Part shown: in pieces, positions 18,603 to 27,004 of the stretch
How the letters are laid out: each line of letters opens with the position of its first letter
How positions within the stretch are numbered: the first letter of the stretch is position 1
Origin: Anabaena sphaerica FACHB-251
GTDB taxonomy: Bacteria; Cyanobacteriota; Cyanobacteriia; Cyanobacteriales; Nostocaceae
Assembly (NCBI RefSeq): GCF_014696825.1
Contig: NZ_JACJQU010000008.1
Coordinates: 124,001 to 188,000, forward strand
DNA length: 64,000 bases
Direction: 5' to 3'
Program-made: the position numbers and the translations under genes
Notes under the pieces: generated by a model
The model's database searches: none
Told to the model about the DNA's origin: nothing
Seen by the model: only the letters and a program-made list of their open reading frames with translations

Positions 18603-18722
18603 TTAGTTAAAGAAGTAACTGGAGAATAGAATCCCTAGAACGAAAATTAATAGCAGTCCCAGGTAAAGAGAAGTACGGTTTAATTCAACCGGTTGTTGAT
18701 TAGGATTCGGTGATTTTTCCAT
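18603..18722 (-). CDS. psbL: Photosystem II protein L
   Basis: This is a 39-residue PSII subunit at the monomer-monomer interface that supports the quinone sites. The product begins [20 protein letters not shown], and the hydrophobic helix [18 protein letters not shown] ends the protein, as expected for PsbL. It starts 9 bp after the psbF stop and precedes psbJ by 53 bp on the same transcript. Confidence 0.96.
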   Translation of the reverse strand: MEKSPNPNQQPVELNRTSLYLGLLLIFVLGILFSSYFFN

Positions 18723-18731
18723 TACTTACTC

Positions 18732-18869
18732 CTAGCGTTGAATAAACTGCATTGCGGCGATCGCGCCTAAAAAGAAGACGGTTGGCACACCTAAAGTGTG
18801 AACTGCAAGCCATCTGACGGTAAAAATTGGATAGGTAACTGGTTGATTGATGTTATTGCCGCTGGCCAT
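18732..18869 (-). CDS. psbF: Cytochrome b559 subunit beta
   Basis: This 45-residue thylakoid protein supplies one of the two axial histidines of cytochrome b559 in the PSII reaction centre. The heme His lies in [11 protein letters not shown] near residue 24. The C-terminus is [10 protein letters not shown]. The start codon is 9 bp downstream of the psbE stop. The product is full length for PsbF. Confidence 0.96.
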   Translation of the reverse strand: MASGNNINQPVTYPIFTVRWLAVHTLGVPTVFFLGAIAAMQFIQR

Positions 18870-18878
18870 GATTTCAAA

Positions 18879-19127
18879 CTACTTTTGGATAAATGTTTCT
18901 ACTTGCTTTTTAGCTTCATAACGGTTGCTGACGATTGGCACTTCTTGCCGTACCTGAGTGAAATATTCATTAGGACGGGGTGTGCCAAACGCATCATAAG
19001 CTAGTCCAGTGCTGACAAATAGCCAACCAGCCACAAATAAAGCTGGGATGGTGATGCTGTGAATGACCCAGTAACGAATACTGGTAACAATGTCCGAAAA
19101 TGGACGCTCTCCAGTGGTACCTGACAT
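18879..19127 (-). CDS. psbE: Cytochrome b559 subunit alpha
   Basis: PsbE (82 residues) pairs with PsbF to hold the b559 heme, a structural and photoprotective part of PSII. The axial His sits in [20 protein letters not shown] near residue 23, and the lumenal part contains [16 protein letters not shown]. It leads the psbEFLJ operon and follows ycf48 by 120 bp, the standard cyanobacterial arrangement. Confidence 0.97.
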   Translation of the reverse strand: MSGTTGERPFSDIVTSIRYWVIHSITIPALFVAGWLFVSTGLAYDAFGTPRPNEYFTQVRQEVPIVSNRYEAKKQVETFIQK

Positions 19128-19247
19128 TTAGATAACTACCTTCGCAAAAACTACTATTGAGTTTATTATCCTACAAAGTTTAGAAAGAGTTACAAGTTGC
19201 AACGTTCTTCTCACAAAAGGTTATCATCTCTTAACGCACTTACTTAA

Positions 19248-20270
19248 CTAAGTGGCTTCAGATGAAGAAGCTGTTTCTGCTTCGGGGTTATATTTGAGCA
19301 AAACGCCGCGATCGCCAATGATAAAACCCTGTTCAGGATTGAAAAATACTATCTTGTACAAATTAGCGGCCACTTCTTCCACTTCACGGTCTTTTTCCCA
19401 AGTTTGACCACCGTCGGTACTGCGTAGCAAGTTACCGCTACCACCACCAATCCAGATTTCATCTGGTGTACGATAGGCCAAATCTAGTAAACCCCAACTA
19501 GTAGACAACTCTGGATATTCTACCTCTAACCACTCATCTGGTTTAGCCGGATCATTAAATTGAACTTGACCACCTCTTGCTAACAACCACAACTGGCCAT
19601 TATCAGCAAAACCCATATTTTCTAAACGTCGGGAACTATTACGGTTATGGGGTTCCCAAGCAGTTTGTCCTGGTTCCCAAACTGAGTAAAAGCTACCTTT
19701 AGCGGAAACAGCAATATACTTGCCATCGGGCGATCGCTCTAAGTTACGCACTACACCCACAGCGTTTTCTACTTGTGCTTTCCAGTTTTTACCACCATCT
19801 GTGGTTTTATAGATAGCTCCCACATCAGTAGCCATTTCTGCTGTATTTTCACCCAATGCTGTGATCACAATGGGGCTACCAGGCAATTTTTGATTCAAAG
19901 GCAAGCTAGACCAAGATTTACCTTCATCAGTAGTATGTAGCAACAAAGAAGGTTCTCCGACTATCCAACCTTCTTTACCTGCAAAGCTTACTGAGTCAAA
20001 TCGAGATTTTGGATCTTCAACTGCCAATTGTAGGGGTTGCCAAGTATTTCCACCATCATTGGTTTCTAGCAGGGTAGCATTACTACCAACTAAATAACCA
20101 TGCTTGGGGTTATCAGTAAAAGCAATATCGAACAGTTTCGCGTCTGTTGGCACATTAATAACTTGCCAGGGATTATAGCTAACGGAAGGAACCTTGCTAC
20201 AACCTATACAGGCTAGGACTACTATGAACGCGGCAAATATTCCTTGCCACCTTTTTACAATTGAACGCAT
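19248..20270 (-). CDS. ycf48: Photosystem II assembly factor Ycf48 (HCF136 homologue)
   Basis: This lumenal assembly factor binds newly made D1 and helps build the PSII reaction centre. The 340 residues start with a lipoprotein-type signal (FAAFIVVLACIGCSK, lipobox Cys near residue 24). The rest is a seven-bladed propeller built on repeated TNDGGNTW, TTDEGKSW, TTDGGKNW and STDGGQTW turns. It sits between rubA and psbEFLJ, whose products act at the same assembly step. Confidence 0.96.
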   Translation of the reverse strand: MRSIVKRWQGIFAAFIVVLACIGCSKVPSVSYNPWQVINVPTDAKLFDIAFTDNPKHGYLVGSNATLLETNDGGNTWQPLQLAVEDPKSRFDSVSFAGKEGWIVGEPSLLLHTTDEGKSWSSLPLNQKLPGSPIVITALGENTAEMATDVGAIYKTTDGGKNWKAQVENAVGVVRNLERSPDGKYIAVSAKGSFYSVWEPGQTAWEPHNRNSSRRLENMGFADNGQLWLLARGGQVQFNDPAKPDEWLEVEYPELSTSWGLLDLAYRTPDEIWIGGGSGNLLRSTDGGQTWEKDREVEEVAANLYKIVFFNPEQGFIIGDRGVLLKYNPEAETASSSEAT

Positions 20271-20377
20271 CAGTATTTCTTAGTTATTTCTAAATTTGAA
20301 TTAAGGGAACAGGGAACTCTTAACAGGGAACAGGTAGAAATCTTTCCTCTCCATCACCCCAACTCCCAAAGGGGATG

Positions 20378-20722
20378 TTATTGTAAGCCGTAGAGACTGA
20401 TAAAAAACAAAAAGCCAAGTGCCAAAGCACCGAAAATCAAAATGTTTTTTTGGGTTGGTGTGAGTTTATTTACACCCAACCCGTAAGCTAAGTTTTCTTT
20501 GAAACCAGATGCCGTACCCGCAGGACCGATGTTAGCAAAAGCTACCTTCTTAGCGGTACAAACTGGACAACGCCAATTTACAGGTAGTTCTGCAAAAGCC
20601 GTTCCAGCAGGGATATCATACTTGCCGTCTCCCTTCTCAGGTTCATAAACATAACCGCAGGAGCGACACTCATAGCGGTCTAACTCCTGAGTGTCAAGAG
20701 CTTCTTCAGCTTGTTCGCTCAT
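20378..20722 (-). CDS. rubA: Membrane-anchored rubredoxin
   Basis: RubA is needed for assembly of photosystem reaction centres. Two Cys pairs bind one iron: YECRSCGYVYEPEKGD and NWRCPVCTAKK. The C-terminus is a single membrane helix (NILIFGALALGFLFFISLYG). I start at the ATG at 20722 because GAGGAGGA (20731-20738) lies eight bases upstream; a longer frame from 20740 would bury that site. This gives 114 residues. It is divergent from ndhC and upstream of ycf48. Confidence 0.95.
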   Translation of the reverse strand: MSEQAEEALDTQELDRYECRSCGYVYEPEKGDGKYDIPAGTAFAELPVNWRCPVCTAKKVAFANIGPAGTASGFKENLAYGLGVNKLTPTQKNILIFGALALGFLFFISLYGLQ

Positions 20723-20862
20723 GGCGCAAGTCCTCCTCAAGAGGAAATCTTAAAGATACGTTAAAAATTATGACATAATTGTTAGACTTTTCTATCACTC
20801 CCAAAAACTAATCAAATACACTCAGCGCGTCTGTTTCCCAGATTTCAGAAAACTCTAAAAGA

Positions 20863-20868
20863 TATAAT
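20863..20868 (+). promoter_or_regulatory. Candidate -10 box for ndhCKJ
   Basis: TATAAT at 20863-20868 lies 50 bp before the ndhC start, in the 196-bp divergent gap shared with rubA. No good -35 hexamer sits 17 bp upstream, so recognition may rely on other elements. The call rests on a perfect -10 match and position only. Confidence 0.4.
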
Positions 20869-20918
20869 GTAAAAGAAACTCACAGCTTTATTTCCACTAT
20901 CAGCGGTAGATATCCATT

Positions 20919-21281
20919 GTGTTTGTCCTCAACGGTTACGAATACCTTCTAGGCTTCTTCCTCCTCTGTAGCCTAGTACCAGCCCTGGCGCTCTCAGCGT
21001 CCAAGCTTCTTAGACCTAGTAGCTACAGCCCCGAACGGCGCACAACTTATGAATCCGGCATGGAACCCATTGGCGGAGCCTGGATTCAATTCAACATTCG
21101 CTACTATATGTTCGCTTTAGTCTTTGTCGTTTTTGACGTAGAGACTGTTTTTCTGTACCCTTGGGCGGTAGCTTTCCACCGTTTGGGATTGTTGGCGTTT
21201 ATTGAAGCCTTGATTTTTATTGCGATTCTTGTAATCGCTTTAGTTTACGCATGGCGTAAAGGAGCATTGGAATGGTCTTGA
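20919..21281 (+). CDS. ndhC: NAD(P)H-quinone oxidoreductase subunit 3 (NdhC)
   Basis: NdhC is a thylakoid-membrane subunit of NDH-1, which moves electrons from ferredoxin to plastoquinone in respiration and cyclic flow. The 120 residues have three membrane helices. The conserved loop [20 protein letters not shown] and the [20 protein letters not shown] segment are diagnostic. The start is a GTG at 20919. The gene overlaps ndhK by 10 bp. Confidence 0.96.
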   Translation: MFVLNGYEYLLGFFLLCSLVPALALSASKLLRPSSYSPERRTTYESGMEPIGGAWIQFNIRYYMFALVFVVFDVETVFLYPWAVAFHRLGLLAFIEALIFIAILVIALVYAWRKGALEWS

Positions 21282-22006
21282 ATTCTAATATAACCACCCA
21301 GGACAAAGAGCGAATTATTAACCCCATTGAACGTCCTACAGTTACTCAAGAACTGTCAGAAAATGTCATCTTGACTACCGTTGACGACCTTTACAACTGG
21401 GCGCGGCTTTCTAGTTTGTGGCCTTTGCTGTTTGGTACAGCTTGCTGCTTTATTGAATTTGCGGCTTTAATTGGTTCTCGTTTTGACTTTGACCGTTTTG
21501 GACTAATTCCTCGTTCTAGTCCCCGTCAAGCTGATCTAATTATCACTGCTGGGACAATTACCATGAAGATGGCTCCTCAATTGGTGCGCCTTTATGAACA
21601 AATGCCCGAACCCAAGTATGTAATTGCTATGGGTGCTTGTACAATTACAGGCGGGATGTTCAGCGTTGACTCTCCTAGTGCTGTGCGCGGAGTTGATAAG
21701 CTGATTCCGGTGGATGTTTATTTACCTGGTTGTCCTCCCCGTCCAGAAGCGATTATTGATGCAATTATTAAGTTGCGGAAGAAAATTGCTAATGATTCGA
21801 TGCAAGAACGGGGTCAAATCAAGCAAACCCATCGCTACTACAGTACAACTCACAATATGAAGCCAGTTCCGGAAATTTTAACTGGTAAGTATTTACAATC
21901 AGAGACTCGCTTCAATCCTCCGAAGGAATTAACAGAAGCAATTGGTATGCCTGTACCGCCGGCATTGCTGACATCCAAAACAAAGGAGGAAGAAAAGCGT
22001 GGCTGA
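21272..22006 (+). CDS. ndhK: NAD(P)H-quinone oxidoreductase subunit K
   Basis: NdhK carries cluster N2 of the NDH-1 peripheral arm, next to the quinone site. Of its 244 residues, the cysteine ligands appear in [13 protein letters not shown] (two adjacent Cys), [12 protein letters not shown] and [12 protein letters not shown]. The ATG lies inside the end of ndhC, and the 3' end overlaps ndhJ by 8 bp, so the three proteins are probably made by coupled translation. Confidence 0.97.
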   Translation: MVLNSNITTQDKERIINPIERPTVTQELSENVILTTVDDLYNWARLSSLWPLLFGTACCFIEFAALIGSRFDFDRFGLIPRSSPRQADLIITAGTITMKMAPQLVRLYEQMPEPKYVIAMGACTITGGMFSVDSPSAVRGVDKLIPVDVYLPGCPPRPEAIIDAIIKLRKKIANDSMQERGQIKQTHRYYSTTHNMKPVPEILTGKYLQSETRFNPPKELTEAIGMPVPPALLTSKTKEEEKRG

Positions 22007-22526
22007 TGAAGAATCTAAATTAGTTCCTGCTGCGGAAGAGTCCATAGTTCCAGCGGGTCAGGTTTCCCAGTGGTTAACTGAAAATGGCTTTGATCATGAA
22101 TCTTTAGCGCCAGACGTTAACGGGGTAGAGATTATTAAGGTAGACGCAGATTTCTTGCTTCCTACTGCTACAGCTTTATACGCCTACGGGTTTAATTATC
22201 TCCAGTTTCAGGGAGGTATCGACTTGGGTCCAGGACAGGAATTGGTAAGTGTTTATCACTTGGTAAAGGTGAGTGATAATGCTGATAAGCCGGAAGAAGT
22301 GCGGGTGAAGGTGTTCTTACCTAGAGAAAATCCCACTGTGCCTTCAGTTTACTGGATTTGGAAGACTGCGGACTGGCAAGAGCGTGAGTCTTACGATATG
22401 CTCGGTATTATCTATGAGGGTCATCCTAATCTGAAGCGGATTTTGATGCCGGAAGATTGGGTAGGTTGGCCTTTGCGTAAGGATTACATCTCGCCTGATT
22501 TCTATGAGTTGCAAGATGCTTATTAG
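21999..22526 (+). CDS. ndhJ: NAD(P)H-quinone oxidoreductase subunit J
   Basis: NdhJ (175 residues) is the 30-kDa-type subunit of the NDH-1 peripheral arm. The family signature [17 protein letters not shown] appears near residue 125, followed by [20 protein letters not shown]. An acidic N-terminal extension of about 30 residues precedes the conserved core. It ends the ndhC-ndhK-ndhJ operon and is followed by a hairpin terminator. Confidence 0.96.
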   Translation: MADEESKLVPAAEESIVPAGQVSQWLTENGFDHESLAPDVNGVEIIKVDADFLLPTATALYAYGFNYLQFQGGIDLGPGQELVSVYHLVKVSDNADKPEEVRVKVFLPRENPTVPSVYWIWKTADWQERESYDMLGIIYEGHPNLKRILMPEDWVGWPLRKDYISPDFYELQDAY

Positions 22527-22552
22527 GTAGTGCTGAGTTTTAATCTGTGATT

Positions 22553-22588
22553 TACCCCTTTCCGATGGCGGAGAGGGGTATTGTTTTT
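22553..22588 (+). terminator. Intrinsic terminator after ndhJ
   Basis: TACCCC-TT-TCCG (22553-22564) pairs with CGGA-GA-GGGGTA (22569-22580) around a four-base loop. TTGTTTTT follows. It lies 27 bp past the ndhJ stop codon. Confidence 0.75.
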
Positions 22589-22811
22589 GGTATTACATCT
22601 CAAGGCATTTTTGAATAAACTGAGAAAGATTTTGGTTACTTAAGTATTGACGGGTGAGGAATTGTCAATTCTTTCACCAACTTGTAAGTATGCGCTGTAT
22701 TCTAACTAGAATTTTAGTGCATGAATAAGTGATCATGAACAAAAAAGCCTCTGAAGTATTAAGCTTTACATTTCATTTAGGCTTACTAAAGTAAAAAAAT
22801 ACGTGTTTATA

Positions 22812-23636
22812 ATGACTCTACTCGTATCCTGGATTGGTATAGATAGTCGTAAAGTTGCATCAATTTATATTGCAGCCGATAGCAGAATAAGTTGGGCAAA
22901 TTTAGCGAATTTTGATCATGGGAGAAAGGTTTTTGCTTTCAATAAATATCCAGACATTTTGGGATATTGCGGTGATGTTATGTTCCCTTCAATTGTTCTG
23001 GGGCAAATTGTAGAGATGGCAGACAATGGATTACTTTTCAAAGAAAATTATAAATGTAAACAGAAGTTCGAGGCAATTAAAGAGAAATTAATCCAAATAT
23101 TTCATAAATATCCCCATCATATCAACGGAATCACTCAAGATAGCTTACAAATTATACACGCATCCAGAGAATCTGATAATTGCACTAACTTTTTTTGTCA
23201 CTTAATAGAATGGAAAAGAGATAAAGGATGGTCAGGTAAAAAACTAATTTTTCCAGAAAAATCAGATACACTGGCTATACTTGGTTCTGGTGCAGTCGAG
23301 TTTAATAAAAACTATGAGCGGTATATACAAGGACCAAACAAATCAACGAGCCGTAATGTTTTTCACTGCTTCTGTGACACTCTTTTTAATTCAAAGGATA
23401 TAAATTGTGGAGGTGCGCCTCAATTAGTTGGTATTTACTCTAAGCCTGAATCCACTGCCAAAAAATTCGGCATTATTAAAGATAAGAAAAGATATTTATT
23501 TGGCTCTCAAATTGATGACTTAATTAATTTTAATAATATAGAGTGGAGAAACGATTTGTTTGAACTATGTGATGGAAATACTATGAAAAAGTTTGAAAAA
23601 GCTCAAAAACAGCCTAATCAATTAAAACGGTACTAA
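22812..23636 (+). CDS. Proteasome-beta-like Ntn-hydrolase, uncharacterised
   Basis: The 274 residues open MTLLVSWIGIDSR, so removal of Met would expose an N-terminal Thr, as in proteasome beta subunits. YIAADSR follows, with Asp22, and then Lys38 in GRKVFAF (mature numbering). The Asp-Lys spacing of 16 equals that of catalytic Asp17 and Lys33. A later LGSGAVEF resembles the proteasome Ser129 loop. I therefore start at the ATG at 22812 rather than the GTG at 22803, which would bury the Thr. It is AT-rich and has no operon partner except a possible RNA and vapBC downstream. It could be a self-processing protease or a relative with another role; its target is unknown. Confidence 0.65.
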   Translation: MTLLVSWIGIDSRKVASIYIAADSRISWANLANFDHGRKVFAFNKYPDILGYCGDVMFPSIVLGQIVEMADNGLLFKENYKCKQKFEAIKEKLIQIFHKYPHHINGITQDSLQIIHASRESDNCTNFFCHLIEWKRDKGWSGKKLIFPEKSDTLAILGSGAVEFNKNYERYIQGPNKSTSRNVFHCFCDTLFNSKDINCGGAPQLVGIYSKPESTAKKFGIIKDKKRYLFGSQIDDLINFNNIEWRNDLFELCDGNTMKKFEKAQKQPNQLKRY

Positions 23637-23734
23637 TCTACTATTAGCTAGTGACGGTATGACAACCCACTGAATTGAATTGTGAAATTTTTCTGTATAT
23701 TTGCCATTATATTAAAATTTCAATTATGATATAA

Positions 23735-23862
23735 TGTATGAATATAAGAAATCATACAAAAGCAACTCCCCAGACCCTCACTATTTACTTATACCTCATG
23801 AGGGTGCGAGGTGCTGTAGGAAATCGGTACATTTAAACTGTACCGACTTTCCCACTGGGGTT
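23735..23862 (+). ncRNA. Candidate structured RNA
   Basis: A non-coding stretch contains an ordered set of stems. TGTATGA (23735-23741) pairs with TCATACA (23752-23758). CCCCAG (23768-23773) pairs with CTGGGG (23855-23860) and encloses ACCCTC (23774-23779) with GAGGGT (23810-23815), and TCGGTACA with TGTACCGA (about 23824-23847). A TATAAT at 23730-23735 just precedes it. Nested, non-overlapping perfect stems over 125 bases suggest a folded transcript. I do not recognise a known family, and no poly-T terminator follows. It might instead be an end of a lost mobile element. Confidence 0.4.
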
Positions 23863-23976
23863 AAATTTATAGTAATACCCAATGTTAAATTATTTCATGA
23901 AACCAAGATGTGATTACCTGTATTGCAGGGTGTCTTAATTAATTGTAACGAGACCTCTACTTTTTCAAGCTAACCC

Positions 23977-24378
23977 TTATATGGCTGTTGAAACAGTAAG
24001 CAAACCAAGATGTTGAACAAATGGCAAAAAATCTTTATCGCTGAATAGAAGTGGGTTTTGGCTTTCAATACAAAAAGTGGCGATATTCACATCAGCCGTT
24101 TTACGAATCGTGATACCACGCTTTCGGAGAAATCTATAGTTATCCACACTTTTGAGAGCAAGATCAACGCCTAACATCTCAAAAATTGTTAGAGAAGTCA
24201 ATAATTCTTTTGCTGTTTGATAGTCTCTATCTGAGCGAAATCCTTGCAATACCTCCGTCAAAATGAGATCACCAATGGCAAGAGGTTCTACTCCCAAAAG
24301 AGTATCCAGTTTATTAGTTTCTGGGGTTTCCCTACCATTGAAATAGTCTATCCATACACTTGAATCTACAAGAATCAT
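23977..24378 (-). CDS. vapC: VapC-type PIN ribonuclease toxin
   Basis: The 133 residues have the VapC pattern: ILVDSSVWIDYFNG (first Asp), LILTEVLQGFR (Glu), TIRKTADVNIATFCIE (Asp) and LLFSDKDFLPF (last Asp). VapC toxins cut tRNA or rRNA until bound by VapB. The start codon overlaps the end of vapB by 4 bp, implying coupled translation. Confidence 0.88.
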   Translation of the reverse strand: MILVDSSVWIDYFNGRETPETNKLDTLLGVEPLAIGDLILTEVLQGFRSDRDYQTAKELLTSLTIFEMLGVDLALKSVDNYRFLRKRGITIRKTADVNIATFCIESQNPLLFSDKDFLPFVQHLGLLTVSTAI

Positions 24379-24569
24379 GAATTTGTTCTCATATCTTCAA
24401 GGTTGCCTTCCCATTTTAGATTACCGCGATAAGCCTTTATTTTTTCTTGTTGCTTTAGTTTAATCAGTGTTTTAAGTCCAAGTTCTATAACTTCTTGTTT
24501 AGTTTTCAGTCCAGTTGCTTTAATAGCATCATCTATCAGTTGTTCATCAATGATGATGTTAGTTGTCAT
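24375..24569 (-). CDS. vapB: VapB-type antitoxin
   Basis: This 64-residue ribbon-helix-helix protein begins TTNIIIDEQLIDDAIKATGL, followed by KTKQEVIELGLKTLI, the VapB/DUF2191 pattern. The charged C-terminus (KWEGNLEDMR) would wrap the toxin. It precedes and overlaps vapC and should repress their shared promoter. Confidence 0.85.
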   Translation of the reverse strand: MTTNIIIDEQLIDDAIKATGLKTKQEVIELGLKTLIKLKQQEKIKAYRGNLKWEGNLEDMRTNS

Positions 24570-24711
24570 AATTATAATCTGTGGATTTTGATGTTTACAT
24601 AAAATTATATTGTATTTTTTTAGAAAATGTTACATCAAGTTACAGGATATAAGGCTTAAAAATATCAATGGTGCGTTACCCACAGCATAACGCACCCCAC
24701 AAATTTAAACT

Positions 24712-24951
24712 TTACATCTTTCCTTTTGCCATGACTTGTTGCAGATGATGGCGAATTTCGTGTGCTTCATCAATTTCTGATTGACGCAACTTTTCAAACA
24801 GTTCTACACAAGGTTGAGAATTTGCTTCTTGGGCATCTTGAATGTAACGTTCATAAGCTTGCACTGCTGCGGCTTTATTATGCAGTACGGTAATAAAATC
24901 GTATTCTAAATTACTAATTGGCTCTTGAGTTTTTGTCTTGGTAGTAGTCAT
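24712..24951 (-). CDS. Conserved hypothetical helical protein
   Basis: This 79-residue soluble protein is predicted as two long helices. EYDFITVLHNKAAAVQAYER and IDEAHEIRHHLQQVM include E-x-x-H-type spacing reminiscent of ferritin-like helices, but it is too short for a complete four-helix bundle unless it dimerises. Similar small proteins occur in Nostocales as unknowns. It is monocistronic. Confidence 0.6.
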   Translation of the reverse strand: MTTTKTKTQEPISNLEYDFITVLHNKAAAVQAYERYIQDAQEANSQPCVELFEKLRQSEIDEAHEIRHHLQQVMAKGKM

Positions 24952-25067
24952 TATTTTTTGACCCTTTAAGTGTTTATTGTTTATTTAATTTATACCTACT
25001 CTCGAAGTTTGATTCATCTACCTGCAAGTTGACAAAAATATTACCCTCAGACATAAGTCCAGAAGAT

Positions 25068-25100
25068 AGATCCCCAACTTCTTAAAGAAGTCGGGGATCT
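25068..25100. repeat. Palindromic hairpin repeat (AGATCCCCGACTTCTT family), copy 1
   Basis: AGATCCCCAACTTCTT pairs with AAGAAGTCGGGGATCT around a one-base spacer, a 33-bp hairpin with one mismatch. Further copies lie at 31392, 32805, 34822 and 55604, with a related one at 42892. All are intergenic, mostly just after a stop codon. The copies may act as terminators or be REP-like mobile hairpins. Confidence 0.8.
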
Positions 25101-25136
25101 GGGTATGATATTTATTTCTACCCATTGGCTTATTTA

Positions 25137-25697
25137 CTATGACATAGGCTGGTTTTGCTTACATTGATCTGAATACTGAAATTCCGACTCGTTTTGTCGT
25201 TCTCTCCGTCCTTTATCAACAATTGGGCAAAATTTCGTGTTCGCACTCATGCAGTCCATGTGGGGTGTTTTCGCACACACTAATAATAGTCCACCCAAAA
25301 TGAGCAATAAACCACAAATTGCGGCTGTTTGTACTCCTGAAATTTCTAATGCACCATGAACCACTACTTCCCGCAGTACGGAAACAATTGCAACTTCGAC
25401 TGCTACACCAACAGAAATACTATGCTCTTGTAAGTAGACCATTAGTAGTCGAAATAACTCTACTAGAATCAACACAAATAGCATTTTGGATGTCAATTCT
25501 TTGTAGCCTAGTGACTGTGTGATGGCAATAAATATACCCCACAACTGTATCAACATAACTGCAAATAAGGCTAAACATAGGACAATCACAATTAGGTCTT
25601 GGAATGCCTCCATGTTACGAACTATTGTATGGCGATCTAACCAGCGATCGCAAAATAAAAACCTACTCTTGAAGCGTTTTTGCATGACTATCCACAT
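25137..25697 (-). CDS. PsiE-like membrane protein
   Basis: The 186 residues have four membrane helices (DLIVIVLCLALFAVMLIQLW, MLFVLILVELFRLLMVYL and a C-terminal pair). E-L-F-R-L-L and the following HSISVGVAVEVAIVSVLREV match the phosphate-starvation-inducible PsiE family. E. coli PsiE is under PhoB and cAMP-CRP control but has no proven activity. Two Met codons (25697 and 25685) could start translation. The C-terminal tail after about 145 is hydrophilic and unconserved-looking. Confidence 0.7.
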   Translation of the reverse strand: MWIVMQKRFKSRFLFCDRWLDRHTIVRNMEAFQDLIVIVLCLALFAVMLIQLWGIFIAITQSLGYKELTSKMLFVLILVELFRLLMVYLQEHSISVGVAVEVAIVSVLREVVVHGALEISGVQTAAICGLLLILGGLLLVCAKTPHMDCMSANTKFCPIVDKGRRERQNESEFQYSDQCKQNQPMS

Positions 25698-25771
25698 TCC
25701 AATGGCAATTTAGACCACACTAGCCGTTTAACCCCTTTTTCTTATTGTTACGTAATATTAATGCTTATGCC

Positions 25772-26746
25772 TCAGCGTGGTTTGTTATTTAGATTGTTAT
25801 TTAACTTTTGTGCTTGTATTAACAATTTTTCAGCATTTAGCGCCCATTGTGAATTACCCTGTTTTTGATACAAATTTCTGGCATATTCAAATACTTTCAC
25901 GGCTTCTGCATATTGCTTTAATTGTATAAAAACTAATCCTGCCCCATAATAAGCATCTGCATAGTTAGAGTTAGCATCGGCTGATTTTCTAAATGCTGCT
26001 AATGCTTCGTTAAATTTGCCCTGATTAAACCAAATTGAACCCAAATTATAATGAGCTTCTGCATATCTGGGATTTATGGCTATTGCCTTGCTAAATGCTT
26101 GTTGTGCTAATTCAATTTTGCCTTGTTGCAAATAAGAAATGCCTAAATGATAGGCTGGTTCTGGGGAATTCTGACTATATGTTATAGCTTGTTGAAAAGA
26201 TGCGATCGCACCAGTCCAATCTTTTTGGATTTCTCGCACTAATCCCATGTTATAATGAGCAAAACCCAGCTTTGGATCTAGTTGTAGCGCCCGTTGCAAA
26301 TAATCAACTGCTAACTGTAAATTATTCCCTTCTAATAACGCAGCACCTAAATTTGCAAAAGCTGGTGCAAATTGTGGATCTGCTTGCGCCGCTTGATAAA
26401 ATGCGTCTGCTGCTGGTTGTAATTGCCCCGCTTGTCGCAGTGCTAAACCTAAATTATAATGGGCTGCTGCTAATGCGGGATCTAATTGCGTTGCTTGACG
26501 AAAAGCAGCGATCGCATCTGGGATTTTTCCCCCTTGAATCGCCTGTAAGCCTTTATTTAACCAGTCTAAAGCAATTTGACGGGGAGTTTGAGCCAGTAAA
26601 GGAAGGTGAGGATATGGGGAGATGGGAAGATGGGGAGAAGAGGAAATTACTGGACTAATATTTACACCTAGTAGCAGTAAAGTCACAATTCCAATTAGAG
26701 GATATTTTTTTAAGGATAATGTCATAAATTTGCTAGATAATAACAT
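25772..26746 (-). CDS. Secreted or membrane-anchored TPR-repeat protein
   Basis: A hydrophobic N-terminal segment (YPLIGIVTLLLLGVNISPV) is followed by a short Pro/His-rich stretch (SSPHLPISPYPHLPLLAQTP). About seven tetratricopeptide repeats then span roughly residues 60-310 (AAAHYNLGLALRQAG, PAFANLGAALLEG, AEAHYNLGSIWFNQG). TPR domains are protein-docking scaffolds, and the signal places it in the periplasm or lumen. The Pro/His segment is encoded by a gggaagatggggaga-type repeat common between genes, suggesting a repeat captured in frame. An alternative start is the Met at 26725. Confidence 0.85.
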   Translation of the reverse strand: MLLSSKFMTLSLKKYPLIGIVTLLLLGVNISPVISSSPHLPISPYPHLPLLAQTPRQIALDWLNKGLQAIQGGKIPDAIAAFRQATQLDPALAAAHYNLGLALRQAGQLQPAADAFYQAAQADPQFAPAFANLGAALLEGNNLQLAVDYLQRALQLDPKLGFAHYNMGLVREIQKDWTGAIASFQQAITYSQNSPEPAYHLGISYLQQGKIELAQQAFSKAIAINPRYAEAHYNLGSIWFNQGKFNEALAAFRKSADANSNYADAYYGAGLVFIQLKQYAEAVKVFEYARNLYQKQGNSQWALNAEKLLIQAQKLNNNLNNKPR

Positions 26747-27004
26747 CTTGAGTGACTTTTTCTAGTTGAAAAATGTTGTCACAATCTTATTTCTTTACAA
26801 AAATTTTAGATTTGGAATATAAGTTCGTGTTGCTTAATATTACTTAAAGTAAATCTTACGATAAACTACGTTTTTTTTAAACCGAGATTAAAGGATGGAT
26901 AATAAAAAATTAAAGCCAGCAGGAATAATTCTCCTGACCAAGATAATGAATTACTCCTGAAAAATACAGAATGCGGTTGAGGGAATCACCGTAAAGGAGG
27001 GTTT

